A stretch of DNA of 64,000 bases from JBFJKD01 sp041600415 (GCA_041600415.1 JBFIKF010000003.1:124001-188000); one strand, 5' to 3'; numbered from the stretch's first letter, positions 44,918-56,300 are shown. The notes: generated by a model from the letters alone, not told the origin. A program made the numbers and translations.

Positions 44918-47373
44918 GAACCCTGTTTCGCCTGATTTTTCTGATGTTCGCCGCGGTGTTAATCAGCATCGGTTCGGTATGGGGTTATCGCTACCTGACC
45001 AGTACGGAGTTTACGAACTCAGGGCTGCTTCTGGACAGAACTCTCAAGCGCAAGGAAGTTTATAGTATCAGTCAAGACAACTGGCTCGAATTTCCGGTGT
45101 CCGGCATTTACGATGCCTTGCGGGTGAGCAGTTTCGCACGCTTACAAGGGAAGCGTGCGGATTATCGGGAAGATACTGAATTTTTTTATACTATCGAATA
45201 TCAGATTCTCGATGACCAGGATCTATCGCTGCTGCACGACACCTATCAGGTGCGCAGTTTTTTACCGGATCTTTTTTATGCGGCCAACGGTAAATATACC
45301 GAGACCAAATATCTCGACGGCCTGATCGCACCAATCACGGCAGGTAAATTTTTTGACCTCGATCTAAGCGCACTCCAAAATGCGCACCGTATTCGGCTAC
45401 GGGTATTCGAAACCGACAATCCGATCAACGAGGTACTGGTCAGAGTATTGATGCACCGACAACTGCGGGACGACCAGGCAAGATTACGGTGGTTGCGCCT
45501 CGGCGCGGATAAACAGCAACGGATAACCGACTACCATGTTTTCCCCTGGCCATTGATGACCCCGCGGGAAATTAACGACCGCGTCGCACAACGCTGGTAC
45601 CCCAAGGCTCCAACCGGCACCAACTTTGTAACCCGCACTTTGTACAGTCGCAATATCGATGAAGACGATATGTTTTTGGAAGACATTCCATTGAGCATCG
45701 GGCGCCCCATCAACAAAACCCTGCGCGTGACCGCGATTATTCCCGAATCTACAGAGTTGGACGTGTCATTCAAGCCCGCCAGTGTTATCACCTCTGGCCC
45801 GCTCACCGCTACAGTGCGCTACTGGAATCACCTGTTACAACATCCCTCAAGTTATGCACTCGCACTTGACCGAAAGACACTTTCGCTGCGCAAAAAGTTT
45901 ACACCGGGGTTTATAGAGATTGAAACCGAAGGATCCTTTCAGGTGGTGATCACCTCTCCAACCCTGGAAGACGGCGATGTCAACCTGCTCTATAAACTCA
46001 GCATATTCAAGCTCGATCCACGCGCAGCAGTTACCTACGACATGCACACTCTGAGCAGCCTGAGCACTGATATCCGCATCGATATTCGTACCGAACAGCC
46101 CACCGTCGCAGAAAATTCGCGCACGGATGTGCATACCGAAATACCGACAGCATCCCCCACCACCTATCGGATCGTCGACGCCGCGGGTAAAACATTGAGT
46201 ACCGGTACTCTCGAAAGGCCAACACAGCAATCCGCTTACGATATCCTGGTTGCCCAGCGGGAGTGGCGACCCATCAGCGATAAATACAGTTATTACCTGC
46301 GCTTGCCCAAACACGCACACCACATTGAACTTACCGGAGATACAGCTACCTACGCTGCTTTGTATTCACGGCCATCCGGACTCCCGCTAAAACGGGTAGT
46401 ACCACAAGATTATCGCACCTGGGAACATCGGGGCGGTCGCATTCCCGGGTGGTTTCTGATGCTGCCAGATAACGACACGCAGCTGACACTCGCTGCCCGC
46501 AAACAACAAATCACCATTCAGCCGCGACCACCCACGCGCAATGTCGATATTCTCGCCGGTATCTACGAGTGGGAGGAAATTGCGCCCACCAATAACGTCG
46601 CCGGTAAGCCGCTGATGGTTAGACCGTTCCATGCGACCCAACCCCGCGAAGCCGCGGCGGGAAATTTTTATGCTCCCCTTACCCTCGACCAGCCCATCAC
46701 GCTTTTATCGTCCGCTGGACTCAATACTGTAACGCCCACCCTGCTTTATCATCGTAGTGCCGGCAACGCGCAAACCGTGACGGTCAGGGTAGACAATAAA
46801 TCCCTGGGTAATTTTTATATTCAGGGGCGCGCTGGATTGCTGTCGCTCCCGCCAATACCGGCTGGCAGCCACACCATCGCTGTTAGCTCAGCAGGGCGCA
46901 ATGACGATACACGTTGGTTTATCAACCGCTGTCGCTGCAACTTTGCCTGGCAGCAACGCTTTGCCTATTTGTTCAATAATCGCAATTTGATTTTCGACAT
47001 CGAAAAAATCGGCCCCGATCGGCAGACTTTCACCCTGGTTGCATTTCCCGCCAGCGGCGACCCGCGACCAACCCAAATCAATGTAGCCATTGGGGGGTTA
47101 CCTCCCCGCGCAGGTCCTTACCGCGCCTGGACCTTCGGTGAAACCCAATTTACGCTGGCGGCTAAAACCAGTGAAGTGGCGGGTTTCGAGATGGATCACC
47201 AGGCTCGCCCCCTCGGAGCCGCGCAACGCCTGGTGGTGAGCCTGGGAGAGGACGTGCCTGCGGGCAAATACCGCCTGTTAGTGCACGCCTTGAACGGCCC
47301 CGCGCCGCTGATTCAGCTCTACAGTATCCGCGCAGAACCGGGCGTCGCACAATTTTTTATGGAAGATATGTGA
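44914..47373 (+). CDS. Membrane-anchored extracytoplasmic protein of unknown family
   Basis: I do not recognise this 819-residue protein. It has an N-terminal membrane anchor or uncleaved signal (about residues 6-24, LIFLMFAAVLISIGSVWGY) and no other helix, so the bulk should be in the periplasm. The rest looks beta-rich with alternating hydrophobic residues, including segments around 600-700 such as VTVRVDNKSLGNFYIQGRAG that resemble carbohydrate-binding-like or Ig-like strands. A CRC pair sits near residue 674. Its ATG overlaps the stop of the PgsC-like gene (ATGA), so translation is coupled. The position between the membrane synthase part and the outer-membrane candidate suggests a periplasmic link. 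Confidence 0.75.
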   Translation: MRTLFRLIFLMFAAVLISIGSVWGYRYLTSTEFTNSGLLLDRTLKRKEVYSISQDNWLEFPVSGIYDALRVSSFARLQGKRADYREDTEFFYTIEYQILDDQDLSLLHDTYQVRSFLPDLFYAANGKYTETKYLDGLIAPITAGKFFDLDLSALQNAHRIRLRVFETDNPINEVLVRVLMHRQLRDDQARLRWLRLGADKQQRITDYHVFPWPLMTPREINDRVAQRWYPKAPTGTNFVTRTLYSRNIDEDDMFLEDIPLSIGRPINKTLRVTAIIPESTELDVSFKPASVITSGPLTATVRYWNHLLQHPSSYALALDRKTLSLRKKFTPGFIEIETEGSFQVVITSPTLEDGDVNLLYKLSIFKLDPRAAVTYDMHTLSSLSTDIRIDIRTEQPTVAENSRTDVHTEIPTASPTTYRIVDAAGKTLSTGTLERPTQQSAYDILVAQREWRPISDKYSYYLRLPKHAHHIELTGDTATYAALYSRPSGLPLKRVVPQDYRTWEHRGGRIPGWFLMLPDNDTQLTLAARKQQITIQPRPPTRNVDILAGIYEWEEIAPTNNVAGKPLMVRPFHATQPREAAAGNFYAPLTLDQPITLLSSAGLNTVTPTLLYHRSAGNAQTVTVRVDNKSLGNFYIQGRAGLLSLPPIPAGSHTIAVSSAGRNDDTRWFINRCRCNFAWQQRFAYLFNNRNLIFDIEKIGPDRQTFTLVAFPASGDPRPTQINVAIGGLPPRAGPYRAWTFGETQFTLAAKTSEVAGFEMDHQARPLGAAQRLVVSLGEDVPAGKYRLLVHALNGPAPLIQLYSIRAEPGVAQFFMEDM

Positions 47374-47380
47374 GGGTCTT

Positions 47381-48256
47381 ATGAGCAAATTTCTGCACCT
47401 GTTACTCGCTTCCTGTCTGTCTATGTGCGGAGCGGGGGTCGATGCTGCCACTGCGCCAGACAACAACCTCGGCCTGCATCAGCGCGAACGAAACTATATG
47501 CCGTGGAACAGCGCAGATCTGCAGCGAGCGGAGGAATTATTCGGCGCCATGTTCAAGGGTGATTTTACGAAAAATCTTTTCTCCGCCTGGAGCCGGCTGG
47601 GCATGACGTTGAGCACTGTAAACAGCGGGTCAACAACCTTCTATAAACTCGCCCCAACCGCCTCGCGGGAAGGCTCTGGCTACTACCTGTTTCGTCCCGC
47701 ACCCGCACTCCCCGTGACGCTTCAGGCGCCCCACCAATTCCACGATCGGCACACGGGACATATCGCCGAATTGTTATTTTTGGAGCATTCTGCCGCCGCA
47801 CTTGCCCTGAACTCGGCCCATCGCTTTCGCGTCGACAATCGCTCCAGCAGCGCAGTATACGCGGACCTGGCCCATAACGCAGCGTCACCAATGATGGCCT
47901 TTACGCGGGCATTTGCCACCTTCTATAACAATGGCAAAATTGTGCAGATTCATGGATTCGCCCGCAATAAACGGGATAACCAATTTAACCGGCGCAAAGC
48001 TTTTATCATCAGCGGTGGGACCCGCTGGGTAACTCCGACAAGTGCTGAGGTTGCCACCTGCCTCGCGCAGCAATTCTCAGATGTCGCATTATTTCCAAGA
48101 GATATCAATGAGTTAGGTGGAACCACTAACAGTATGGCGAGCTGGCTTGCCTTAATTGGACACAAAGGCTTTATTCATATCGAAATAGATGCTATAAATC
48201 GCAAGAATTTACTGAATAAACGGCAACTTAGAGATGCTTTTTGGAGTTGTCTATAA
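47381..48256 (+). CDS. Secreted protein resembling polyglutamate hydrolase / N-formylglutamate amidohydrolase
   Basis: This 291-residue protein has a signal peptide (cleavage after VDAA, about residue 23). The motif pattern PH118...D122..T125....E130, SAH147, QIHG (His191) and HIEID (Glu268) followed by NR follows the layout of the zinc-dependent PghP poly-gamma-glutamate hydrolases and N-formylglutamate amidohydrolases. This is from memory of those families and not from a search. If right, it would cut or trim the polymer made by the cluster. Its ribosome-binding site GAGGG lies four bases before the ATG. A related but altered segment occurs in the PgsC-like protein. Confidence 0.55.
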   Translation: MSKFLHLLLASCLSMCGAGVDAATAPDNNLGLHQRERNYMPWNSADLQRAEELFGAMFKGDFTKNLFSAWSRLGMTLSTVNSGSTTFYKLAPTASREGSGYYLFRPAPALPVTLQAPHQFHDRHTGHIAELLFLEHSAAALALNSAHRFRVDNRSSSAVYADLAHNAASPMMAFTRAFATFYNNGKIVQIHGFARNKRDNQFNRRKAFIISGGTRWVTPTSAEVATCLAQQFSDVALFPRDINELGGTTNSMASWLALIGHKGFIHIEIDAINRKNLLNKRQLRDAFWSCL

Positions 48257-48268
48257 TGAGGGTATCTG

Positions 48269-51200
48269 GTGTTAGCAAGCTCGCGATGGGGGCGACAATA
48301 CGCGGCGATAAGCGCCCTGCTGTGGGTGGGTTTTAGCGCCCACACCAGCGCACTGCCCATCAATTCTCCGAGCGCTGTTACCTGGCTACAGGTTCCCGTT
48401 GTCGGTCAGCAGGAGCTTCACGAGACAAGCACCAAACCATCCGCACTCGCCTCCGGTTATCAACTCGACATTCACCGTTTACTGGTCACACTACCTGACA
48501 ACCAAATATTGCGCCTTGACACCAGCGGCATCGACACCCCCCGGCTGTGGGTTGCCGAGCATCCCGGTACCTACCAGGAAATGCCCTGGCAGCAAACGAA
48601 CCTGCAGGACACCGTGATTATGGGCGATGTCGCTACCACGCGACGCACCCTGATCGTGCAGTTTGCGCGCCCCCTGCCACCGGATATCGGTACGCGGCTC
48701 ACCGCTGGACGGCTGGACGTAGAGACCAGCGCTGATCGGGCCTTCAGTCTGCCAACCCAATCCCTGCGCGCTGACGGCAACAAATACTGGCGCCTGACGG
48801 CTGGACAGGCGCTTGAACTCAACGTCGCCGCCAACACGCCGCTGGAAATTGAATCCCGCGTTGAACTGGCTGGCCGCGGCGACACGATGAATTATCAACT
48901 CACGACCCAGTGGCACCAGCAATCGCCGCAAACTGCCGTGTTCAACGGTCGCAATCTGGTCACAGCCGAAACTGCCAGCTGCGCCCGTGTCAGTGCCCGC
49001 CCTCAATACCTGCAACTCGCCCCGCAGGCACAACCAGGCCAGCTAACCCTGCGCGCCGATCGCGACCTCCTGATTCGTGTAACCAGCGCTGGCAGCGGGC
49101 GATATTTGCTCGATGTTAACCGCCGACCCCTTATTCCCGGTATGAAAATTGTTGACCCCCGGGCCACTCAAACCCTCAATCTGGCACTGCCGAACGCAAC
49201 TGACTGGCCCGCGCAGGAACGACAGCTCTATACCCGGGCCCGTGCACTGCTGAATAACCAGCGCCGCGAGGGTGGCCTCACCGCGCTGGCGCTCCTCGAC
49301 AACTACCTGCTGCATACACCATCCGCCCACATCCAGGCGCTGCGCAATACAGTATGGGAAAGAGCCACTCTGTACCGGGATCTGCAACCAGAACACCCGC
49401 CTGCCGCACCGGTGCAGCTGCGCTATGCTTCAGTCAATCTGCCCGGGGAAAATCTGGCCAAGCCCAGCGGGTATTTTTATCCATTACATAACCCATTGTC
49501 TTTTACCCTGCGGCCACTACCTGAACGCAGCTTTGCACGCCTGGCATTCAGTGCCGTGGCGACCCCCGGCGCTGCCGAACTGGCCCAGGTTCGTGTCACC
49601 TTCGATAGTGGCGCAGCGACAACGTTGCTACTGGATCTCTCCGTGAACAGGGATATGCTACTCCCTGCAGGGGTTGTATCCGTGTTCGATGGCACCCTCG
49701 AAATCGCGGCCCATAGCATTGAAATCCCGGTGCCAGCCGGGGTCAAATCAATGCGCGTTGAGCAGCTGAACGGGCAACCTCTGATCGCCGCTGCGGAACA
49801 CCGCAACAGCCGAGCTTTTGCCCTCAGCGAGCTGGAATTTGCCACTCTCCTGGAGGCCGATGGACATCTGTTGCGCGAAACATTTATGGTCGGCTTGCGC
49901 AACGACGGTACACAAGGAAAAATCCTGACCGAAAACACCACAGATGCACCTGCGGCAGTCACCGCGCAACGGGAATTGCTGACCCACCACTGGCGTCCGC
50001 TGTGGCGTTATCTGGAAGAACAACGTTTGCGCTTCTCCCGGGAGCTAAGTACTTCCACGCAAAAAATTAGCTCACCGCCCAGCGCCAACGGGGTGCAAGC
50101 TATCGCCGCGTTAACCGCACGTAAAGACTGGGACGGGTTGTTGAGCGCCGCCCACCCCCTGGCGGAACGCGGCACAGCGGAGCAACGCCGCATCGCCGTG
50201 CCCGCCCGGGATATGGCCCTTAAACAACTGGGGGAACACCGCACTGCCGAACATTTCCTGAAGCTCGCCCTGCTGGATACCGACACCGGTGTACGCGAGT
50301 TCGCTGCCGATGCACTCGCCCAGCAATATCGTAATAGTCATGCGGACGCCGCTCTGGTCGGGCTCTACACATATCTCACATTGCAAACACAGGGTGACAT
50401 GTATCTGGAAAAGCTGGCCGATGCCTTGCTGGCTACTGGGCGCATCCGCGATCACCTGCAACTACTGGCCATCGCCACCGCACAACCGGAAAAACTACTG
50501 GATGCCGCGTTGAACGCTGGCTGGTGGCGACTGTTCGACCGCTATCTGAGCACATTGCCGCCGCTACAAGCTGAGCACTGGATGGCAATGCGCGCCCTGC
50601 ACCACGGTGATTTCGACGGCGCCGCAGCACACTGGCGCGCCGCCGTGCAACCCGCACAGGCTACCTACGCACTGCGGGGTAAAGAGCTTCTGGATAATCT
50701 TTATCGTGCACAACCCGGCGCGGCGCAGGCGTGGTTCGATTGGGTCGTGCAAATACCCGGCACACGCGGTTGGCAAGAGCTACCTGCGAGCCTGGTTTTT
50801 GCCGTACCGACATATATCGACAACCCCCGCCACGGCATTCGACAAAAAGTTTACCGCGCGGCTGCGGGACAATCGATTCCCGTGACGGTGTATGGCCCCG
50901 CTACGCTCAAGCTCACCACCCGCAGTGTTATGCCGGTGGGCAAGCCCAACCAACTCAAGGACTGGCTGAAGATCGAAGGCGGCGGCCACGCTGTGCTTGC
51001 GCCCCTGCAAAACACCCTGTTGAGCGATCGAACTCTGGAAGATGGTAGCGTCCTTTCCACCGCTGAAACCGTGCTGGTGCATCTCACCGCGGGTATTCAC
51101 CACCTGCGTATCGCACCGCAACGGCATGGCGCGGTCGTGGCACTGAAACTCCAACGTCCCTTTATGAGCGACGGCCCCCTGCCCGACCCGCACATGACCG

Positions 51201-53389
51201 CGTTGCTCGGCGCATCCGCACCAGTTAAACCCAGTAGTAGTCTGCGTTATCAGTGGCTGCAACGTTATCTCGCCCAACAGGACTGTTCCGCCCCGCTACC
51301 ACCCCGCACAGTGGCGCTTTCAACCCTGTTTGACCCTGAGCAACGCCGGTCCGTTTACCCTGCGCCCGTTTCCGACGAAGGGACGCCTTTTGGTAACGCG
51401 CAACTCGCAGAGCAGGCCCAGCCGATAACCCCGGTTGCCGCACTCACTAAATTAGCCGCACGGGTGAAATCCCTGACGGACGATCAGCTTTACAGTTTTA
51501 CGTTATCTACGCTGTGGCATCAGCAACAACAAATATTAGGTGACGAACTAAGCGCCGCGTTATTACTCAGCGCCTATCATCAGGGGGCGCATATTCCCCA
51601 ATTGGCGCGGCTTTATCGCAGTATCGCAGATCAATACGACTGGCAAAACCTGACATCCGTCAGCAGCAGCGCCGGGGTGCGCAAATTCAGCGAGGAAAGT
51701 GACTACTATCAAAGCCCGGAACTGCGTCGCGACCTGTTTCTCAAAGGTTCTGCCGCGGGTATTTCCCATTTGCTCGGACACACCAAAAAAGTCGCCCTCG
51801 GCTACAACAATATCCAACCCGCAACCCTCGAATTGCAGTTGCGACAACTATTGTTGCCCGGCAAAACGCTGCCTGGCGCCGACGTTGAACTCAATGTTGA
51901 CGGCACCCGTCGCACGCTGAATGTCCCGGGCGACGGCAGCAGGCGCTCCCTGCGTTTGAACATGCCCCCTGGACAGCACCGCATTCATTTTTCTCTGGCC
52001 ACAAGCCACCCGCAAATTCAGGTGGCGTTGGCGCTGACCGAAACCTATACCTCTGGCAGTAAACAAGTTATTCGCAATCCACAACTGCCCTATTTTGTGG
52101 CGTCCCCGGGCGCGCCGGTCACTGTCACCGTTCAGGGACCGACCGTTGTACGAGTGGACCGCAAAGTTGGGAGTCGCACGCTGTCCTCCTACCGGCCCGT
52201 GTTGGCGGGGGTAAAAACCCTGACTTTCGCTGCGCCTGACAATCAAACGTCGGGGTTTTATCGGCTTTACCAGTTGCGTTACGCACCGGGGGGAAATCTT
52301 GAAAACCGCTACATCTATGCACCACCCCAGCTATCAGATCCATTGCTGGATAGCCCACCACAGCAGTTACGCTGGCCCACCGATATCAGTAGATATGTAT
52401 TGGAGGAAACTCAGGATCGTGAACCTGGCGAAGCGACAGCAAGCGCAAATGCTACCTGGAGCGCCACTGTAGAAGCGGGCCAACTGCGCCAGAGCGAGGA
52501 AGATAGCGCACAGGGACTGACGCCGTTTTATACTGAGCAAAATGTCAGTCGCCGGCGTTTCTACGACGCTCTGGATCTGTATGTGCGCACCGATTTACTG
52601 CGCCGCGACTACGATGGCGAAATCGACACCCTGCTGGGCGCAAGGCAGTGGATTGACTGGGAACCCCGGGACAGTAATCTAAGCCTCGGACTGTACGGTC
52701 ACTACTACACCCAGACCGTTGCGGAACAGGGCGGCGACAAGCGCAACCATACCCTGTATATCAGCGCCAACGGCACCTACCGTACAACTATTACCCCAAC
52801 CCTGTACAATCGCGTGCAGATACAGGCGTTTCAATACTGGCTCACTCTCGATAGAGATGACATCGTCGCCCTTAATGGCGTCGATCCGGAGCTGTTTTCC
52901 AGCTACAAGGACGACCACCCAGGTGGCTGGGATTTTTCCGACCGCCTGACTTTTTCTTACTGGCGCGACAACCGAATCTATGTGGAAGGCGAACTGCGCA
53001 GCAACGGACTGGGAAATCCCACCGATCTGGACTTTAGTGGTGTCACCCTTGGGGTTGATCAACTGGTCGGCGATTTCACTGTGGGCGGCACTGTACATCG
53101 TCGCCGCTACAGCAACGATAACGATCGCCGTCAGGACTCACACACCACGCGCGTCGGGCTGTACGTCGACTGGCAGCGCTGGCGTAACAAATATGGTCTC
53201 GACGTGCGCCTGAATTCAAACATTGATGTGGGCAATGGCGATACCGCCTGGATGTTGTCTGGCACCTGGTACTTTCACAACAACCGTTTCCTGCGGGATT
53301 TCCGTCCCAGAGAAACATCCTTCCGTAATCATCGTGAAGAACGCTTCGCACCCACAGGGAATAGCTCCGTCCTGACGCCGATGCCCTGA
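48269..53389 (+). CDS. Giant secreted protein with helical-repeat middle and C-terminal outer-membrane barrel
   Basis: The 1706-residue product starts with a plausible signal peptide (about 1-31, AISALLWVGFSAHTSA). Beta-rich domains follow, then a helical region with TPR- or HEAT-like repeats (about 575-860), more beta-rich domains, and from about residue 1430 an alternating, aromatic-rich region ending in GTWYFHNNRF that looks like a beta-barrel. The overall plan recalls outer-membrane polysaccharide exporters such as PgaA or BcsC, with periplasmic repeats plus a barrel. No direct sequence match is claimed. The GTG start has GAGGG six bases upstream. It follows the hydrolase-like gene by 12 bp. 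I infer the export channel of the system. Confidence 0.72.
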   Translation: MLASSRWGRQYAAISALLWVGFSAHTSALPINSPSAVTWLQVPVVGQQELHETSTKPSALASGYQLDIHRLLVTLPDNQILRLDTSGIDTPRLWVAEHPGTYQEMPWQQTNLQDTVIMGDVATTRRTLIVQFARPLPPDIGTRLTAGRLDVETSADRAFSLPTQSLRADGNKYWRLTAGQALELNVAANTPLEIESRVELAGRGDTMNYQLTTQWHQQSPQTAVFNGRNLVTAETASCARVSARPQYLQLAPQAQPGQLTLRADRDLLIRVTSAGSGRYLLDVNRRPLIPGMKIVDPRATQTLNLALPNATDWPAQERQLYTRARALLNNQRREGGLTALALLDNYLLHTPSAHIQALRNTVWERATLYRDLQPEHPPAAPVQLRYASVNLPGENLAKPSGYFYPLHNPLSFTLRPLPERSFARLAFSAVATPGAAELAQVRVTFDSGAATTLLLDLSVNRDMLLPAGVVSVFDGTLEIAAHSIEIPVPAGVKSMRVEQLNGQPLIAAAEHRNSRAFALSELEFATLLEADGHLLRETFMVGLRNDGTQGKILTENTTDAPAAVTAQRELLTHHWRPLWRYLEEQRLRFSRELSTSTQKISSPPSANGVQAIAALTARKDWDGLLSAAHPLAERGTAEQRRIAVPARDMALKQLGEHRTAEHFLKLALLDTDTGVREFAADALAQQYRNSHADAALVGLYTYLTLQTQGDMYLEKLADALLATGRIRDHLQLLAIATAQPEKLLDAALNAGWWRLFDRYLSTLPPLQAEHWMAMRALHHGDFDGAAAHWRAAVQPAQATYALRGKELLDNLYRAQPGAAQAWFDWVVQIPGTRGWQELPASLVFAVPTYIDNPRHGIRQKVYRAAAGQSIPVTVYGPATLKLTTRSVMPVGKPNQLKDWLKIEGGGHAVLAPLQNTLLSDRTLEDGSVLSTAETVLVHLTAGIHHLRIAPQRHGAVVALKLQRPFMSDGPLPDPHMTALLGASAPVKPSSSLRYQWLQRYLAQQDCSAPLPPRTVALSTLFDPEQRRSVYPAPVSDEGTPFGNAQLAEQAQPITPVAALTKLAARVKSLTDDQLYSFTLSTLWHQQQQILGDELSAALLLSAYHQGAHIPQLARLYRSIADQYDWQNLTSVSSSAGVRKFSEESDYYQSPELRRDLFLKGSAAGISHLLGHTKKVALGYNNIQPATLELQLRQLLLPGKTLPGADVELNVDGTRRTLNVPGDGSRRSLRLNMPPGQHRIHFSLATSHPQIQVALALTETYTSGSKQVIRNPQLPYFVASPGAPVTVTVQGPTVVRVDRKVGSRTLSSYRPVLAGVKTLTFAAPDNQTSGFYRLYQLRYAPGGNLENRYIYAPPQLSDPLLDSPPQQLRWPTDISRYVLEETQDREPGEATASANATWSATVEAGQLRQSEEDSAQGLTPFYTEQNVSRRRFYDALDLYVRTDLLRRDYDGEIDTLLGARQWIDWEPRDSNLSLGLYGHYYTQTVAEQGGDKRNHTLYISANGTYRTTITPTLYNRVQIQAFQYWLTLDRDDIVALNGVDPELFSSYKDDHPGGWDFSDRLTFSYWRDNRIYVEGELRSNGLGNPTDLDFSGVTLGVDQLVGDFTVGGTVHRRRYSNDNDRRQDSHTTRVGLYVDWQRWRNKYGLDVRLNSNIDVGNGDTAWMLSGTWYFHNNRFLRDFRPRETSFRNHREERFAPTGNSSVLTPMP

Positions 53390-53398
53390 CGTTAACCA

Positions 53399-56300
53399 AT
53401 GACCAAACGTGAACTACGCGCCTTCGTACAACGCCTGCTAACGCTGGCAGCGACGCCAGAACAAATCCGAATTAATCGTCGCAGCAGCAGTGAAATCGAA
53501 CAACGCTTTTTTAACTCGCCCTATTGCCGTGAACGAACGTACCGCTACGATTCAAAGCGCGGCGCGGGATTAGCGCTGGCCAGTTTTCTCGGAAATTTGT
53601 TGCTCAATGTACAGGCGGAACTGACTCAGCTCAGTGAAGACTACCAAAAATTTGTCGACGAATATCGCGGCGCTCCGAGCGATTATCACCGCCGCGAACG
53701 TATCCTCAAGTATCTTGCCACACTGGGCCGCTCGCGCCGCCAACTGCATCTGGATCGCAAGGCCTTCGCCCGCCACTTTGACTACGACGCAGCAGTAGAG
53801 CGCTTCCACGTCAGTTATAACCGGCGAGAGCGATTTTTAGTCGTTGCGCTGGGTCGCCTCGGCGCCGTCGCCCCCACCACGCTTAACGCCGCCAACCTCA
53901 GCGGCGTGGAAATCGTCAATCAATGGAAGCGCCTGCGCTTTCCTGAAATTTTGCGTGATTTTATTCTGTGGGATGGTGATGTGCGGGTGCGTGTCGACGC
54001 CTTACGCTGCCTGAAAAATATTATCGAACACACCGAATTCCCAAAAACATTTCGCCCTGTCCCGGAAAATATTCAACAGTTCCTCCATCGCTGTGTCCTC
54101 GACCCCAACCAGAACACCTGGCTGCAATGCGAAGCACTGGGGTTGCTGGCACTGACATCGCCGGCCAAAATCGGTCCGATAGCCGTCCAGCGACTACAGG
54201 AAGCGCGCGCAGGAGACGACATGTTTCCGCGCCGCTTTATCTGCGAACAACTCTCCGCTGTACTGCCGTCGGCCACCGCGCGTCAAATTCTGGAACTCGC
54301 GGTTATCGACAAGTCTCCCTACGTGCGTCAGGGGGCTGCAATGGCCATGCTCGAACAACCCCAACTATGGCATCAATCCCTGCTAGCACAACTGGCCATA
54401 GACGACGCGGAACCTGCGGTACGCGGTACGGTGTTGTCCCGGATACATCGCATCTGCGATTGGGAAAAAATGTCAGAATTCGCAATTACGCTGCTCGTTA
54501 AGGCGTTGCGTAAAGACTCTAACCGTTTTGTATTACGCTGCGCATTACACGGACTGCCGAAAGTCCACGCAGTGTTTCTCGGCTGCCAATTTCTCGACCA
54601 GGCACGGGTATTACGCCAGGCCGCCATCTCCGTGTTGACGCGCCTCAATGTGGAATCCTCTCATCTGTCGATACGTAGAACCGCAGCGGCAACCCGCGAA
54701 GAAATCGTCGGCCAGGCCACACCCGCCGCCCAGTCGTTGTTCGCCGAACTGGGCGCACGCTTCAAAACCAGTCGACCATTCCAATATCGTCCCGTGCCCG
54801 ACGTTGAAGACGAATTACTGGGGCGCACATTGGCGCGTCTCGCACAACACGATTTTGGCTTTGACGTAAAAACCGGTCGAGACGCCAAAGCCTGCCGCTG
54901 GCAGCCCTTCAAATTCCGCCTGTGGCGAGCGCTGCACGAATTTCGCATTCCCGCCAGCGATAAACGTCAGGCGCGCTCGCACACCGTGGGCAGGGTGTTC
55001 TACGGAAAATTGAGTGCACCCGCGGCGCGCATGGCGGAACTGAGTAAAACCAAAGTGCCGGGCGAACCCTTATTTATTCCGGACGAGGGCGACTGGCGAC
55101 CATTTTTACCACTCCTCGACCAGATTATTTCAGCGGTCGATCACGGCTGGCCCACGCAACCGATAAAAATCTTTACCTGCGAGGGCGTTACCCATATTGA
55201 ACCACCCCATTCATTGTGGGGCCGCTTGCGGGCACGCCTGATCCTGAGTCGCAATTTCGAAACTTATGCCGATTTGCGCAACTGGCAGGAGGGCGCGCCC
55301 TACGGCCCGGACACTTACCTTAAAAAAATTGGCGAACTGGGTTTTAAAACACATTTCCAGCCCTATTACGCACCCTCGGGAAAGGCTTATCCTGTAAATC
55401 CGGCCGTGACCCGATTTTTTAACCGGGCACTGCCGCTGCCGCTGGTGGAATTTGGGCAGGATTTTCGCGATTATTTCGTGTCCGTTTACCAAAACTCGCT
55501 ACGGGACCTGGCGCTTTTTCTGGTGGCGATAACCGGATTATTTGTCGGCCGACACCTGTGGATGGGCGTGCTAATGCGCAAGGCCCGCAATCGTATTCCA
55601 CTGGTGTTAGGCGGCTGGGGAACTCGCGGAAAATCTGGTACGGAGCGTATCAAGGCGGCGGTGATGAACGCTATGGGGTATCACGTAGTGTCCAAAACCA
55701 CCGGTTGTGAAGCCATGTTTCTGGACGGGTACCACCACGGACAGTTACGGGAAATGTTTCTGTTTCGACCCTATGACAAGGCCACCATCTGGGAACAGGT
55801 CAACGTGGTGCGGATCGCCGCACAGCTCGGCGCGGACGTATTCCTGTGGGAGTGCATGGGGTTGACACCCGCTTACGTACGCATTTTGCAGCGCTTCTGG
55901 ATGCGCGACGACATTTCTACTATCTGCAATACCTATCCGGATCACGAAGACCTGCAGGGCCCCGCAGGTTACGACATCCCGCTGGTGATGGTTAACTTTA
56001 TCCCCCCCAGGGGGCGTCTGATTACCAGCGAAGAAGAAATGGTACCCATCCTTGAAGAGGGTGCGCGCCGCGCCCAGACCGAATTTAAAACTATCAACTG
56101 GCTGCAGGCTGGCCTACTGACCCCAGATATTCTCGCCCGCTTTCCCTATCAGGAGCACCCCTACAACATTGCTCTGGTGCTGGAGATGTGTCGTTCCATG
56201 GGCATTGCCGATGGCTTTGCATTAAAGGCTATGGCAGATAATGTAGTGGCCGATCTCGGCGTATTAAAGGTCTATCCGATAACCACTGTGCGCGAGCGCC

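Noticed and set aside
48256..48340. Alternative ATG start for the 1706-residue gene at 48256 (TAATG overlap)
   Set aside because: That frame stops after 26 codons. The GTG at 48269 opens the full frame with a convincing signal peptide and a GAGGG site.
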